The position numbers and the translations under genes are program-made. This document shows positions 15,819-22,845 of a DNA stretch of 64,000 nt, piece after piece. This DNA comes from Stenotrophomonas maltophilia (GTDB taxonomy: Bacteria; Pseudomonadota; Gammaproteobacteria; Xanthomonadales; Xanthomonadaceae): positions 25,784 through 89,783 of the forward strand of contig NZ_QFHO01000018.1 of the NCBI RefSeq assembly GCF_004920835.1. Direction: 5' to 3'. The notes beneath the pieces are model-generated. The model searched no databases, was not told the DNA's origin, and saw nothing but the letters and a program-made list of their open reading frames with translations. The number at the start of each line of letters is the position of its first letter. Positions within the stretch are counted from its first letter, which is position 1.

Positions 15819-17150
15819 TCAGGCGGCGAGCGGGTACAGGCCGAACAGCAGGCTGCCGACCATCAGCAGCATCGAGATGGCGATGGCCCACTTCAGGGTG
15901 AACTTCTGGTGGTCGGCGAATTCGACTTTGGCCAGGCCTACCAGCAGGTAGGTGGACGGCACCAGCGGGCTGAGCAGGTGCACCGGCTGGCCGGCCAGCG
16001 AGGCGCGCGCCATTTCCACCGGGGTGATGCCGTAGTTGCCGGCGGCCTCGGACAGGATCGGCAGCACGCCGAAGTAGAACGCGTCGTTGGACATGAAGAA
16101 CGTGAACGGCATCGATGCCACGGCGGTGATCACCGCCAGGTACGGGCCCCACGATTCCGGAATGACGGCCAGGAAGCTGTGCGACATCGCTTCGACCATG
16201 CCGGTGTTGTTGAGGATGCCGGTGAAGATGCCTGCGGCGAAGATCAGCGACACCACCGACAGCACGTTGCCGGCATGGTTGACTACGCGGCGGCGCTGCT
16301 CGGCCAGGTTCGGGTAGTTGATCACCAGGGCGATGGCGAAACCGACCATGAACAGGACCGGCATCGGCAGGATGCCGATGATCAGCGCGGTCATCAGCGC
16401 TACGGTCAGGGCCAGGTTCACCCACAGCAGCTTCGGACGCTTGATGTCCTCGGCGTCTTCCACAGTCGGCAGCGCATTGCTGTCGTCGGACACGCTGTTG
16501 TCCATCCAGCTGCCACCCTTGGGCAGGGTCACCACACCCAGCCGGCGGCGTTCCTTCAGGCCCAGGTACCAGGCCAGCAGCAGCACGCCGGCGCAGGCGA
16601 TCACCATCGACGGGATCAGCGGCACGAACACATCGGCCGGGTCCACGTGCAGTGCAGTGGCCGCGCGTGCGGTCGGGCCGCCCCACGGCGTCAGGTTCAT
16701 CACCCCGCCGGCAAGGATGGTCACGCAGGTCATGTTCAGCGCGTTCATGCCCAGCCGCTGGTACAGCGGCAGCATTGCCGAGACGGTGATCATGTAGGTG
16801 GTGGAGCCATCACCATCGAGCGAGATCAGCATCGCCAGCACGGCGGTGCCAAGCACGATCTTCATCGGATCGCCCTTGACGAAGCGCAGGATGATCCGCA
16901 CCAGCGGATCGAACAGGCCCGCATCGATCATCACGCCGAAGTAGAGGATGGCGAACATCAGCATCACGCCGGTCGGCGCGATCTTCTTGATGCCCTCCAG
17001 CATCATCTCGTCGAGGCCGGCGCCGAAGCCACCGATCAGCGCGAACAGGATGGGGATGGTGATCAGGGCGACGAGCGGCGACAGGCGTTTGCTCATGATC
17101 AAGTACATGAACGTAATGACCATGCCAAAGCCGAGGATGCTCAGCATCAT
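15819..17150 (-). CDS. CitMHS-family citrate:H+/metal symporter
   Basis: 443 residues with about 11-12 hydrophobic segments. It begins LSILGFGMVITFMYLIMS and carries typical CitMHS signatures: IGGFGAGLDEMMLEGIKKIA, ISLDGDGSTTYMITVSAMLP, and GVMNLTPWGGPTARAATAL (the conserved substrate-site segment). CitMHS members import citrate as a complex with divalent metal. ATG at 17150 is chosen because AAGGAG lies 7 nt upstream. It lies between the porin gene and phaB in one operon, divergent from the TctD/TctE-like regulators, which supports a tricarboxylate uptake role in the inner membrane. Confidence 0.93.
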   Translation of the reverse strand: MMLSILGFGMVITFMYLIMSKRLSPLVALITIPILFALIGGFGAGLDEMMLEGIKKIAPTGVMLMFAILYFGVMIDAGLFDPLVRIILRFVKGDPMKIVLGTAVLAMLISLDGDGSTTYMITVSAMLPLYQRLGMNALNMTCVTILAGGVMNLTPWGGPTARAATALHVDPADVFVPLIPSMVIACAGVLLLAWYLGLKERRRLGVVTLPKGGSWMDNSVSDDSNALPTVEDAEDIKRPKLLWVNLALTVALMTALIIGILPMPVLFMVGFAIALVINYPNLAEQRRRVVNHAGNVLSVVSLIFAAGIFTGILNNTGMVEAMSHSFLAVIPESWGPYLAVITAVASMPFTFFMSNDAFYFGVLPILSEAAGNYGITPVEMARASLAGQPVHLLSPLVPSTYLLVGLAKVEFADHQKFTLKWAIAISMLLMVGSLLFGLYPLAA

Positions 17151-17222
17151 CTGCGGACTCCTTGCGAAAACAGGACGTGGGGGAGTGGAAGGGGCCCGGG
17201 CGGCATGCCCGGGATTGCGGGC

Positions 17223-18398
17223 TTAGAAGTCGTACTGCAGGCGGCCGGTGACCGCGCGCGTGCGGTCCACCGTGACCCCGGCCAGGCGGTCGCGGTTGCG
17301 GCTTTCGATGACGTTGAGCATGAAGCGCAGGTTGTCGCGCAGGTACCAGTTGCCACCCAGCGTCCAGGCTTCGGTGCTGCCACGGCGCAGGTCCGGCGCA
17401 CCGTCCAGGTGCTGCGCGCCCCACATCTGGTCGTAGCGCAATGCCAGTTCGAAGGCACCGGACTTGTGGCGGATATCCTTCACCCGCGCGAAGCGGCCGG
17501 TCTTGCGGTCGTAGGCGCGGCTCTCGCCGGTGACAAACCAGCTGAGCATACCGTAGGCGGCCATCACGTCACCGCGCTGGGCACCGTCATCGAAGGTGGC
17601 GCCGCTGAATTCGCCCTGCCAGGACAGCGGGCCGCGCACCTGCGCGTATTCCAGCGACCACTTGTTGACGTCGGTATCGCGGCCGGCGGAGAAGTTGACC
17701 AGGGTCAGGCGGCTTTCATCGGACAGATGGCCGGCCGGGCGCGGGCGGATGCTCAGGCCTGGAGTGCCGTTGGCGCCGGGGTTGTCGTACGCCTCGCGGG
17801 CCAGCGACAGGCCCAGGTGCAGCACGTCGCCCTCGCTGGGCGCGGGGGCCCAGGTGACGCGGCCACCGGCGGCGCGGCCCTTCACCTGCCAGGCGTCGAT
17901 GCTTTCCAGGCTGTAGATGCTGGCCGCCCAGGTGAAGTCACCCGGATTGGCCTGCCACGACGCACCCAGACGGTACAGCGGGGCCAGCGTGGTGCCGGCG
18001 TTGCCGCGCTCCAGGAAGCTGCCATAGTTGGAACCGGTGCGGTCGTCCAGCGAGAAATACTGCTTGAACTGGCCCACGGTGAGGCGGCCGGCATCACCGA
18101 AGCTGCGGCTCAGGTAGACGTCTTTGGCCTCGACACGGTCGCCGGAGAAATCGGCTTCCAGCTTGTAGTCGACCACGAAGAACTTGCCGGAAACGTCAAC
18201 CCAGGCGCGGCGGATCTCGGTGTCGTCCTTGTTCGGCGTACCGCGGTTGTCGTTGTCGAAGGTGGCGAAGTCCAGGTGCAGGCGGCCGCCCAGGCTGGCG
18301 GTGACCGGACGGTCGTCTTCGGCGGCAAAGGCCGGCGCCGACAGGGCAGCCATAGCCATCATGGCGGCAGGACGCCGCCAGGCAAACGTGAATTCCAC
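17223..18398 (-). CDS. OprO/OprP-type outer-membrane porin (citrate locus)
   Basis: 391 residues. A GTG start at 18398 is chosen because GGGAGG lies 4 nt upstream and the translation then begins with a good signal peptide (EFTFAWRRPAAMMAMAALSA) ending APAFA-AEDD. The mature part is a 16-strand-type barrel with alternating aromatic residues, RRAWVDVSGKFFVVDYKLEA, LTVGQFKQYFSLDD (the OprP-family QFKQ-FSLD segment) and a C-terminal Phe (TGRLQYDF). It heads the porin-CitMHS-phaB operon and probably lets citrate or other anions through the outer membrane. An upstream frame extension in the 5' region is not supported. Confidence 0.9.
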   Translation of the reverse strand: MEFTFAWRRPAAMMAMAALSAPAFAAEDDRPVTASLGGRLHLDFATFDNDNRGTPNKDDTEIRRAWVDVSGKFFVVDYKLEADFSGDRVEAKDVYLSRSFGDAGRLTVGQFKQYFSLDDRTGSNYGSFLERGNAGTTLAPLYRLGASWQANPGDFTWAASIYSLESIDAWQVKGRAAGGRVTWAPAPSEGDVLHLGLSLAREAYDNPGANGTPGLSIRPRPAGHLSDESRLTLVNFSAGRDTDVNKWSLEYAQVRGPLSWQGEFSGATFDDGAQRGDVMAAYGMLSWFVTGESRAYDRKTGRFARVKDIRHKSGAFELALRYDQMWGAQHLDGAPDLRRGSTEAWTLGGNWYLRDNLRFMLNVIESRNRDRLAGVTVDRTRAVTGRLQYDF

Positions 18399-18477
18399 AA
18401 ACCCTCCCAGGTGCACGCCAGGCGCGCGGCAATCGTGGGCACCGGACGGTGCGCGGCCGCAGTCTGGGTCGGGCAAG

Positions 18478-18494
18478 CTGTCATCGTCCTGTCA
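18478..18494. promoter_or_regulatory. Candidate OmpR-family operator (direct repeat)
   Basis: CTGTCATCGTCCTGTCA contains two CTGTCA hexamers starting 11 bp apart, the spacing usual for tandem binding of OmpR/PhoB-type regulators. It lies between the porin operon and the divergent response-regulator gene. It is a good candidate for the TctD-like regulator's site; this is inferred from spacing and position only. Confidence 0.45.
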
Positions 18495-18534
18495 GCGATT
18501 TGTGCGGTGCAGCGAGGATCGTTGCCGCTGCGCT

Positions 18535-18553
18535 CGCCGGGCCATGCCCGGCG
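18535..18553. repeat. Single SMAG-like palindrome core in a promoter region
   Basis: CGCCGGGCCATGCCCGGCG is a perfect palindrome around CAT, identical to the core of the unit at 1315. It lacks the GTAG end and sits 55 nt upstream of the response-regulator start. Confidence 0.65.
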
Positions 18554-18607
18554 GACGCCATCCCGCTCCACGCGGTAGCATTCGTTTCCCCTCCCACTCC
18601 CGTGCCC

Positions 18608-19297
18608 ATGCGCCTGCTGCTGGTCGAAGACAATCAGGATCTGGCCGATGCCATCATCCGCCGCATGCGCCGCAGTGGGCACGCCGTGGACTGGCAGGCC
18701 GATGGCCTGGCCGCCGCCAGCGTGCTGCGCTACCAGAGTTTTGATCTGGTGGTGCTGGATATCGGCCTGCCGAAACTGGATGGGCTGCGGGTGCTCGCAG
18801 GCATGCGCGAGCGTGGTGACAGCACACCGGTGCTGATGCTGACCGCACGCGATGGCATCGAAGATCGCGTGCAGGCGCTGGATGTCGGTGCCGACGATTA
18901 CCTGGGCAAGCCATTCGATTTCCGCGAGTTCGAAGCGCGCTGCCGCGTGCTGCTGCGCCGCGCGCGTGGCCAGGCCAGTGAGGTGGTGCAGATCGGGGGG
19001 TTCCAATTCGACAATGCCGCGCACCGCGTCAGTCTCGACGGCGAACCGATCGAACTGCCCAACCGCGAGTACCGGTTGCTGGAGATTCTGGTCGGCCGCC
19101 TCGGCCAGGTGGTCGGCAAGGACGAAATCGGCAATGGCCTGTTCGGCTTCGATGACGAGGCCGGTCCGAATGCGATCGAGCTGTACATCGGTCGCCTGAG
19201 AAAAAAACTGGCCGCTGCGCCGTTGCGCATCACTACGGTGCGCGGTGTCGGCTACCTGCTGGAAGCCAGTGATACCCATGCCGACGCCGATGGCTGA
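18608..19297 (+). CDS. OmpR-family response regulator, TctD-like
   Basis: 229 residues. The receiver domain has the acidic pocket (LLLVEDNQDL), phospho-acceptor Asp in LVVLDIGLPKLDGL (about residue 51), LMLTARD and the lysine in DYLGKPFDFREF. The winged-helix output domain ends TVRGVGYLLEAS. It resembles TctD/QmeB-type regulators of tricarboxylate transport. It overlaps the sensor kinase gene and is divergent from the porin-CitMHS operon, so that operon is its likely target. Start at MRLLLVED is clear. Confidence 0.93.
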   Translation: MRLLLVEDNQDLADAIIRRMRRSGHAVDWQADGLAAASVLRYQSFDLVVLDIGLPKLDGLRVLAGMRERGDSTPVLMLTARDGIEDRVQALDVGADDYLGKPFDFREFEARCRVLLRRARGQASEVVQIGGFQFDNAAHRVSLDGEPIELPNREYRLLEILVGRLGQVVGKDEIGNGLFGFDDEAGPNAIELYIGRLRKKLAAAPLRITTVRGVGYLLEASDTHADADG

Positions 19298-20681
19298 CGC
19301 ACGTGCTGCGACTGCGGCGCCGGGTTCGTTGCGGCGCACCCTGCTGCTCTACCTCGGCGTGCTGCTGGCGGTGTTCGCGGTGGCCCTGCTCTTCGCCGCA
19401 CGCGATTACGGCCAGCGCGCCGCCAACCGATCCTATGATCACCTGCTGGTGTCCTCGGCGCTGTCCATCGCCGATTCGGTGGCCCTGGTCGACGGCCAAT
19501 GGCAGGTCGACCTGCCTTATGCGGCGCTGGACCTGCTGGCGATGGCGCCGGAGGATCGCGTGTTCTATCGGGTCGCCGACAGCCGCGGCAACCTGATCAC
19601 CGGCTATGGCGACCTGCCGGAGCCGCCGCGCCGGCCCGGCACGCAACCGCAGTTGTTCGATGCCGCCTACAGCGGCGAGACCGTGCGCTTCGTGGTGGTC
19701 GGCCGCAGTTTCGCGGCCGCCTCGGCGCAGGGCGAGGTGCAGGTCCAGGTCGGCCAGACCCGGCGCGCCCGCGAAGCGGTGGCGCAGGACCTGGTCAATC
19801 GAGCGTTGCTGGCGATCGGTGTGCTGTCCGGCCTGCTGCTGGCGCTGGTGGCCTTTGGCGTGCACCGCGCGTTCCGGCCGCTGGTGCGGGTGGAACGCGA
19901 GCTGTCGCGCCGCGAGCCGTCCGACCTGAAACCGCTGGATGCGCGCGTGCCGCGTGAGATGGACCAGATGGTGGCCGCCTTGAACCGCTTCATGGAGCGC
20001 CTGTCCAGCAGCAATGAAACCCTGCGTGCGTTCATGGCCGAGGCCGCGCACCAGATGCGCACGCCCTTGGCCGCGCTGCGTGCGCAGGCGCAGCTGGCGC
20101 TGGACGACGACGACCCGGAAGACATGCGCCGCAGCCTGCAGGCGATCGAGCGCAACGCCACCCATATGAGCCGGTTGCTCAACCAGCTGCTCAGCGATGC
20201 CAGCGTGATCCATCGTTCGCACCTGCAGCGCTTTGCAACGGTGGACCTGGCCGAGACCGTGCACCAGGCCCTGCATGAAGCGCTGCCGCAGGCCGGCCCG
20301 GCGCCGCGCGTGCAACTGGCGATGACCGCCGAGCCGGTGCAGGTGCATGGCGATGCACTGCTGCTGCGCGAGGCGATCAAGAACCTGGTCGACAACGCCC
20401 TGAAGTACGGTGGCGATGGCCCCTTGCAGATCGCACTGACCGTGGAAGGTGGGCAGGCGGTGCTGACCATTGCCGACCACGGTACCGGGATTGCCGCAGC
20501 AGACGCAGAGCGCGTCTTTGAACGTTTTGCCCGTGGCGAAGGTGCGCCGTCCGGCGGTGCTGGCCTCGGCCTCGCCATCGTCAAGCGCGTGGTCGACAGC
20601 CACGGCGGCCGCATCGATCTCAGCAACCGTCCGCAGGGCGGCTTGATCGCTACCATCCGCCTGCCCCGGAGCAGTTCATGA
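19278..20681 (+). CDS. Sensor histidine kinase, TctE-like
   Basis: About 467 residues. A first membrane helix (LLLYLGVLLAVFAVALLFA) and a second near residue 190 (LLAIGVLSGLLLALVAFGV) enclose a periplasmic domain of TctE type (ANRSYDHLLVSSALSIADSV). A HAMP-like linker, HisKA with phospho-accepting His in AEAAHQMRTPLAALR, and HATPase with NLVDNALKYGG and GAGLGLAIVKRVV follow. It overlaps the response regulator by about 20 nt (two possible ATGs, 19278 or 19290) and its stop overlaps the start of the binding-protein gene (ATGA), so the three are co-translated. It likely senses extracellular tri- or dicarboxylate in the inner membrane. Confidence 0.93.
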   Translation: MPTPMADARAATAAPGSLRRTLLLYLGVLLAVFAVALLFAARDYGQRAANRSYDHLLVSSALSIADSVALVDGQWQVDLPYAALDLLAMAPEDRVFYRVADSRGNLITGYGDLPEPPRRPGTQPQLFDAAYSGETVRFVVVGRSFAAASAQGEVQVQVGQTRRAREAVAQDLVNRALLAIGVLSGLLLALVAFGVHRAFRPLVRVERELSRREPSDLKPLDARVPREMDQMVAALNRFMERLSSSNETLRAFMAEAAHQMRTPLAALRAQAQLALDDDDPEDMRRSLQAIERNATHMSRLLNQLLSDASVIHRSHLQRFATVDLAETVHQALHEALPQAGPAPRVQLAMTAEPVQVHGDALLLREAIKNLVDNALKYGGDGPLQIALTVEGGQAVLTIADHGTGIAAADAERVFERFARGEGAPSGGAGLGLAIVKRVVDSHGGRIDLSNRPQGGLIATIRLPRSSS

Positions 20682-21733
20682 TCCGCCTGTTCGCCGCTGC
20701 CGTTGCCCTGCTGCTGGCCGTGCCGGTGCTGGCCGCGCCGGGCGACGTGCGCCGCTTCCCTGCGCAGGGAAAGGCGGCTGCGCAGCTGCGCATCCACGGC
20801 ACCACCGACATCGAAGTGTTCGCGGTGGTCATCGCCGACTACCAGCGCCTGCATCCCGGCACCGAAGTGGTGTACGAGGACATCATCACCCAGGACCTGT
20901 ACGCGCGTTACCTGCATGACCGCGCCGGACCTGCATCGCCGGACCTGCTGATCTCCAGCGGCATGGATCTGCAGACCAAGCTCGTCAACGACGGCCATGC
21001 ACTGCCGCACCGTTCGGCGCAGACCGCTGCGCTGCCGGCCTGGGCGCAGTGGCGCAACGAGGCGTTCGGGATCAGCTACGAGCCGGTGGTCATGGTCTAC
21101 AACACCCGAGCGCTGCCTGCAGCGAAGGTGCCGCACACCCGGCGTCAGCTGCTGGACCGGCTGCGCGCGGAGGGCGCGCCGCTGCGCGGAAAGGTCGGCA
21201 CCTATGACATCGAGCGCAGCAGTGTCGGTTACCTGCTGGCGACCCAGGACGCGCAGCGTGGCAGCATCGCCGGTGCATTGCTGGGTGCGCTCGGTGACAA
21301 CGACGTGGTGCGCGAAGAGCGCACCGGCGTGCTGCTGGACCAGCTGGCCAGCGGTCAGCTGTCGCTGGTCTACAACGTGCTCGGCTCCTACGCGCAGGCA
21401 CGCGTCGATGCCGGCGCGCCGCTGGCCATCGTCGAACCCGAGGACTACACGCTGGTGGTGCTGCGCACCGCAGTGATTCCGCGCACGGGTCCGCACCCGG
21501 AAGAAGCGCGGCGCTTCCTCGATTACCTGCTGTCGCCACGCGGCCAGCAGGTGCTGTCGCGCGAGGCGCGGCTGATGCCGATCGTCACCGGCAGTGCACG
21601 CGGCGCGAATGCACCCGGCCGCAGCCGCCGCCCGATCCAGCTGGGTCCCGGCCTGCTGGTGTACCTGGACGCGCTCAAGCGGCGCCAGTTCCTCGATGCG
21701 TGGCGCAGCAGCGTGGAGCCGGCGGGGCGCTGA
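20678..21733 (+). CDS. Periplasmic substrate-binding protein paired with a two-component system
   Basis: 351 residues. Signal peptide (MIRLFAAAVALLLAVPVLAA) and a type 2 periplasmic-binding-protein fold like iron(III)/phosphonate-type ABC receptors: LRIHGTTDIEVFAVVIADYQ, VVYEDIITQDLYARYL, EAFGISYEPVVMVYNTRAL, and the ending EARRFLDYLLSPRGQQVLS. No permease or ATPase gene accompanies it. Instead it is translationally coupled to the upstream TctE-like kinase (ATGA overlap). A role as an extracytoplasmic ligand sensor that presents substrate to the kinase is more likely than transport; this is inference from context. Confidence 0.85.
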   Translation: MIRLFAAAVALLLAVPVLAAPGDVRRFPAQGKAAAQLRIHGTTDIEVFAVVIADYQRLHPGTEVVYEDIITQDLYARYLHDRAGPASPDLLISSGMDLQTKLVNDGHALPHRSAQTAALPAWAQWRNEAFGISYEPVVMVYNTRALPAAKVPHTRRQLLDRLRAEGAPLRGKVGTYDIERSSVGYLLATQDAQRGSIAGALLGALGDNDVVREERTGVLLDQLASGQLSLVYNVLGSYAQARVDAGAPLAIVEPEDYTLVVLRTAVIPRTGPHPEEARRFLDYLLSPRGQQVLSREARLMPIVTGSARGANAPGRSRRPIQLGPGLLVYLDALKRRQFLDAWRSSVEPAGR

Positions 21734-21793
21734 TGCCCTGATGGCGCCGGGCCATGCCCAGCGGAGGCCGTTGGCTGCCCGTACAATGGCGGC

Positions 21794-22444
21794 ATGAGCG
21801 AATACACCATCCTGATCGCCGATGACCACCCGCTGCTGCGTTCGGCGGTGGTGCAGTCATTGCGGCAGAACCTGCCGCTGGTGCAGGTGCGCGAGGTTGC
21901 CAGCGCTGAAGCGCTGGCTGAGGCACTCGACGCGCACCCGGATGTGGACCTGGTGCTGCTCGACCTGACCATGCCCGGCGCACACGGTTTTTCCGCGCTG
22001 CTGCACGTGCGCGGCTCGCATCCGGACATACCGGTGGTCATCCTCTCGTCCAACGACCACCCGCGTGTGATCCGCCGCGCGCAGCAGTTCGGTGCCGCCG
22101 GTTTCATCCCGAAGTCGGCGCCGGCCGAGACCATCGGCGAGGCGGTGCAGGCCGTGCTTGATGGGGGCCTGTGGTTCCCGGCGATGGCCGCCGAGCGTTC
22201 GGAGGCCGATGCGCTGCTGGCCAGCCGCCTGGCGCAGCTGACCCCGCAGCAGTTCCGCGTGCTGCTGTGCCTGGCCGATGGCCTGCTCAACAAGCAGATT
22301 GCTTACACGCTGGGTCTGGCGGAAAACACGGTGAAGGTGCATGTCACCGCGATCCTGAAGAAGCTCGAATGCCACAGCCGCACGCAGGCCGCAGTGCTGG
22401 TGAAGGCGCTGGAGCCTGAGGGCGACGCCGGCACCGGGTTGTAG
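21794..22444 (+). CDS. NarL/LuxR-family response regulator
   Basis: 216 residues. Receiver domain: ILIADDHPLLRSAV, phospho-acceptor in LVLLDLTMPGAHGFSAL (about residue 56), VVILSSNDHPRV, and FIPKSAPAE. LuxR-type HTH domain: LTPQQFRVLLCLADGLLNKQIAYTLGLAENTVKVHVTAILKKL. It resembles AgmR/ErdR-type regulators of small-organic-acid and acetate catabolism in pseudomonads. It is convergent with the DctB-like hybrid kinase and is the obvious, though unproven, partner. The stop codon TAG belongs to a GTAG directly abutting a 45-bp inverted repeat. Confidence 0.92.
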   Translation: MSEYTILIADDHPLLRSAVVQSLRQNLPLVQVREVASAEALAEALDAHPDVDLVLLDLTMPGAHGFSALLHVRGSHPDIPVVILSSNDHPRVIRRAQQFGAAGFIPKSAPAETIGEAVQAVLDGGLWFPAMAAERSEADALLASRLAQLTPQQFRVLLCLADGLLNKQIAYTLGLAENTVKVHVTAILKKLECHSRTQAAVLVKALEPEGDAGTGL

Positions 22445-22515
22445 TTTCCAACCAACGGCGCAGCCCCTCGTGGGTGGTGCCTGGTTGGTCACCGAGAGCC
22501 GGATTGCTGAGGGCT

Positions 22516-22617
22516 GGCCGGGTGGGTGGGTAGTGCGGGGACGCCGTAAACCCATCCATGGGGGCTTGGCCGCGGCATCCATGCCGCGGACACCCCGCAC
22601 TACCCACCCACCCGGCC
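22516..22617 (+). repeat. Long palindromic element C: 25-bp arms, 52-nt structured loop
   Basis: Arms 22516-22540 and 22593-22617 are perfectly complementary (25 bp). The 52-nt loop starts ACGCCGTAAACCCATCCATG, as in element B, and has the inner hairpin CCGCGGC-ATCCAT-GCCGCGG. Arm sequence (GGTGGGTGGGTAGTGCGGGG) is unrelated to the arms of A and B. Confidence 0.85.
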
Positions 22618-22696
22618 GCTGACAGTTCATGGTGTTCTCCCACCCACGGAGAAGAAAAAGAAGATCAAAAGCGGGTCGCGCGCTGCGCTTTCTCGT

Positions 22697-22763
22697 GTAG
22701 AGCGGAGCCGATGCTCGGCTTCGCGGACCCGCCCAAAGCAGCCGAGCGTGGGCTCGGCTCTAC
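22697..22763. repeat. SMAG palindrome pair (GTAGAGC...GCTCTAC)
   Basis: The left unit begins GTAGAGCGGAGCCGATGCTC and the right unit ends GCTCGGCTCTAC, inverted copies bounded by GTAG/CTAC. The right end is followed by eight A residues, so on the minus strand a T-run precedes it. Confidence 0.8.
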
Positions 22764-22845
22764 AAAAAAAAGCGGCCCACCCACGGCTTTTGCTTTCCAC
22801 GACCAACCAGACACCATCCACGAGGGGCTGCGCCGTTGGCTGGAA

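Larger units (their letters stand above)
22445..22845. other. Convergent spacer: nested inverted repeats
   Basis: The 401-nt gap between the response-regulator and hybrid-kinase stops contains no gene. Its outer ends (22446-22490 and 22801-22845) are inverted copies of one another, matching at 42 of 45 positions and abutting both stop codons. Inside lie palindromic element C (22516-22617) and a SMAG pair (22697-22763). The rest is AT-richer filler with A-runs. Confidence 0.85.

Noticed and set aside
15042..18578. 1178-codon plus-strand frame across PhaB, CitMHS and the porin
   Set aside because: Spans three recognisable genes on the other strand and their intergenic gaps; composition (His, Gln, Asp-rich) is typical of antisense translation.
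20678..21733. ABC importer operon for the binding protein
   Set aside because: No permease or ATPase gene is present in either direction; the gene is coupled to a sensor kinase instead.
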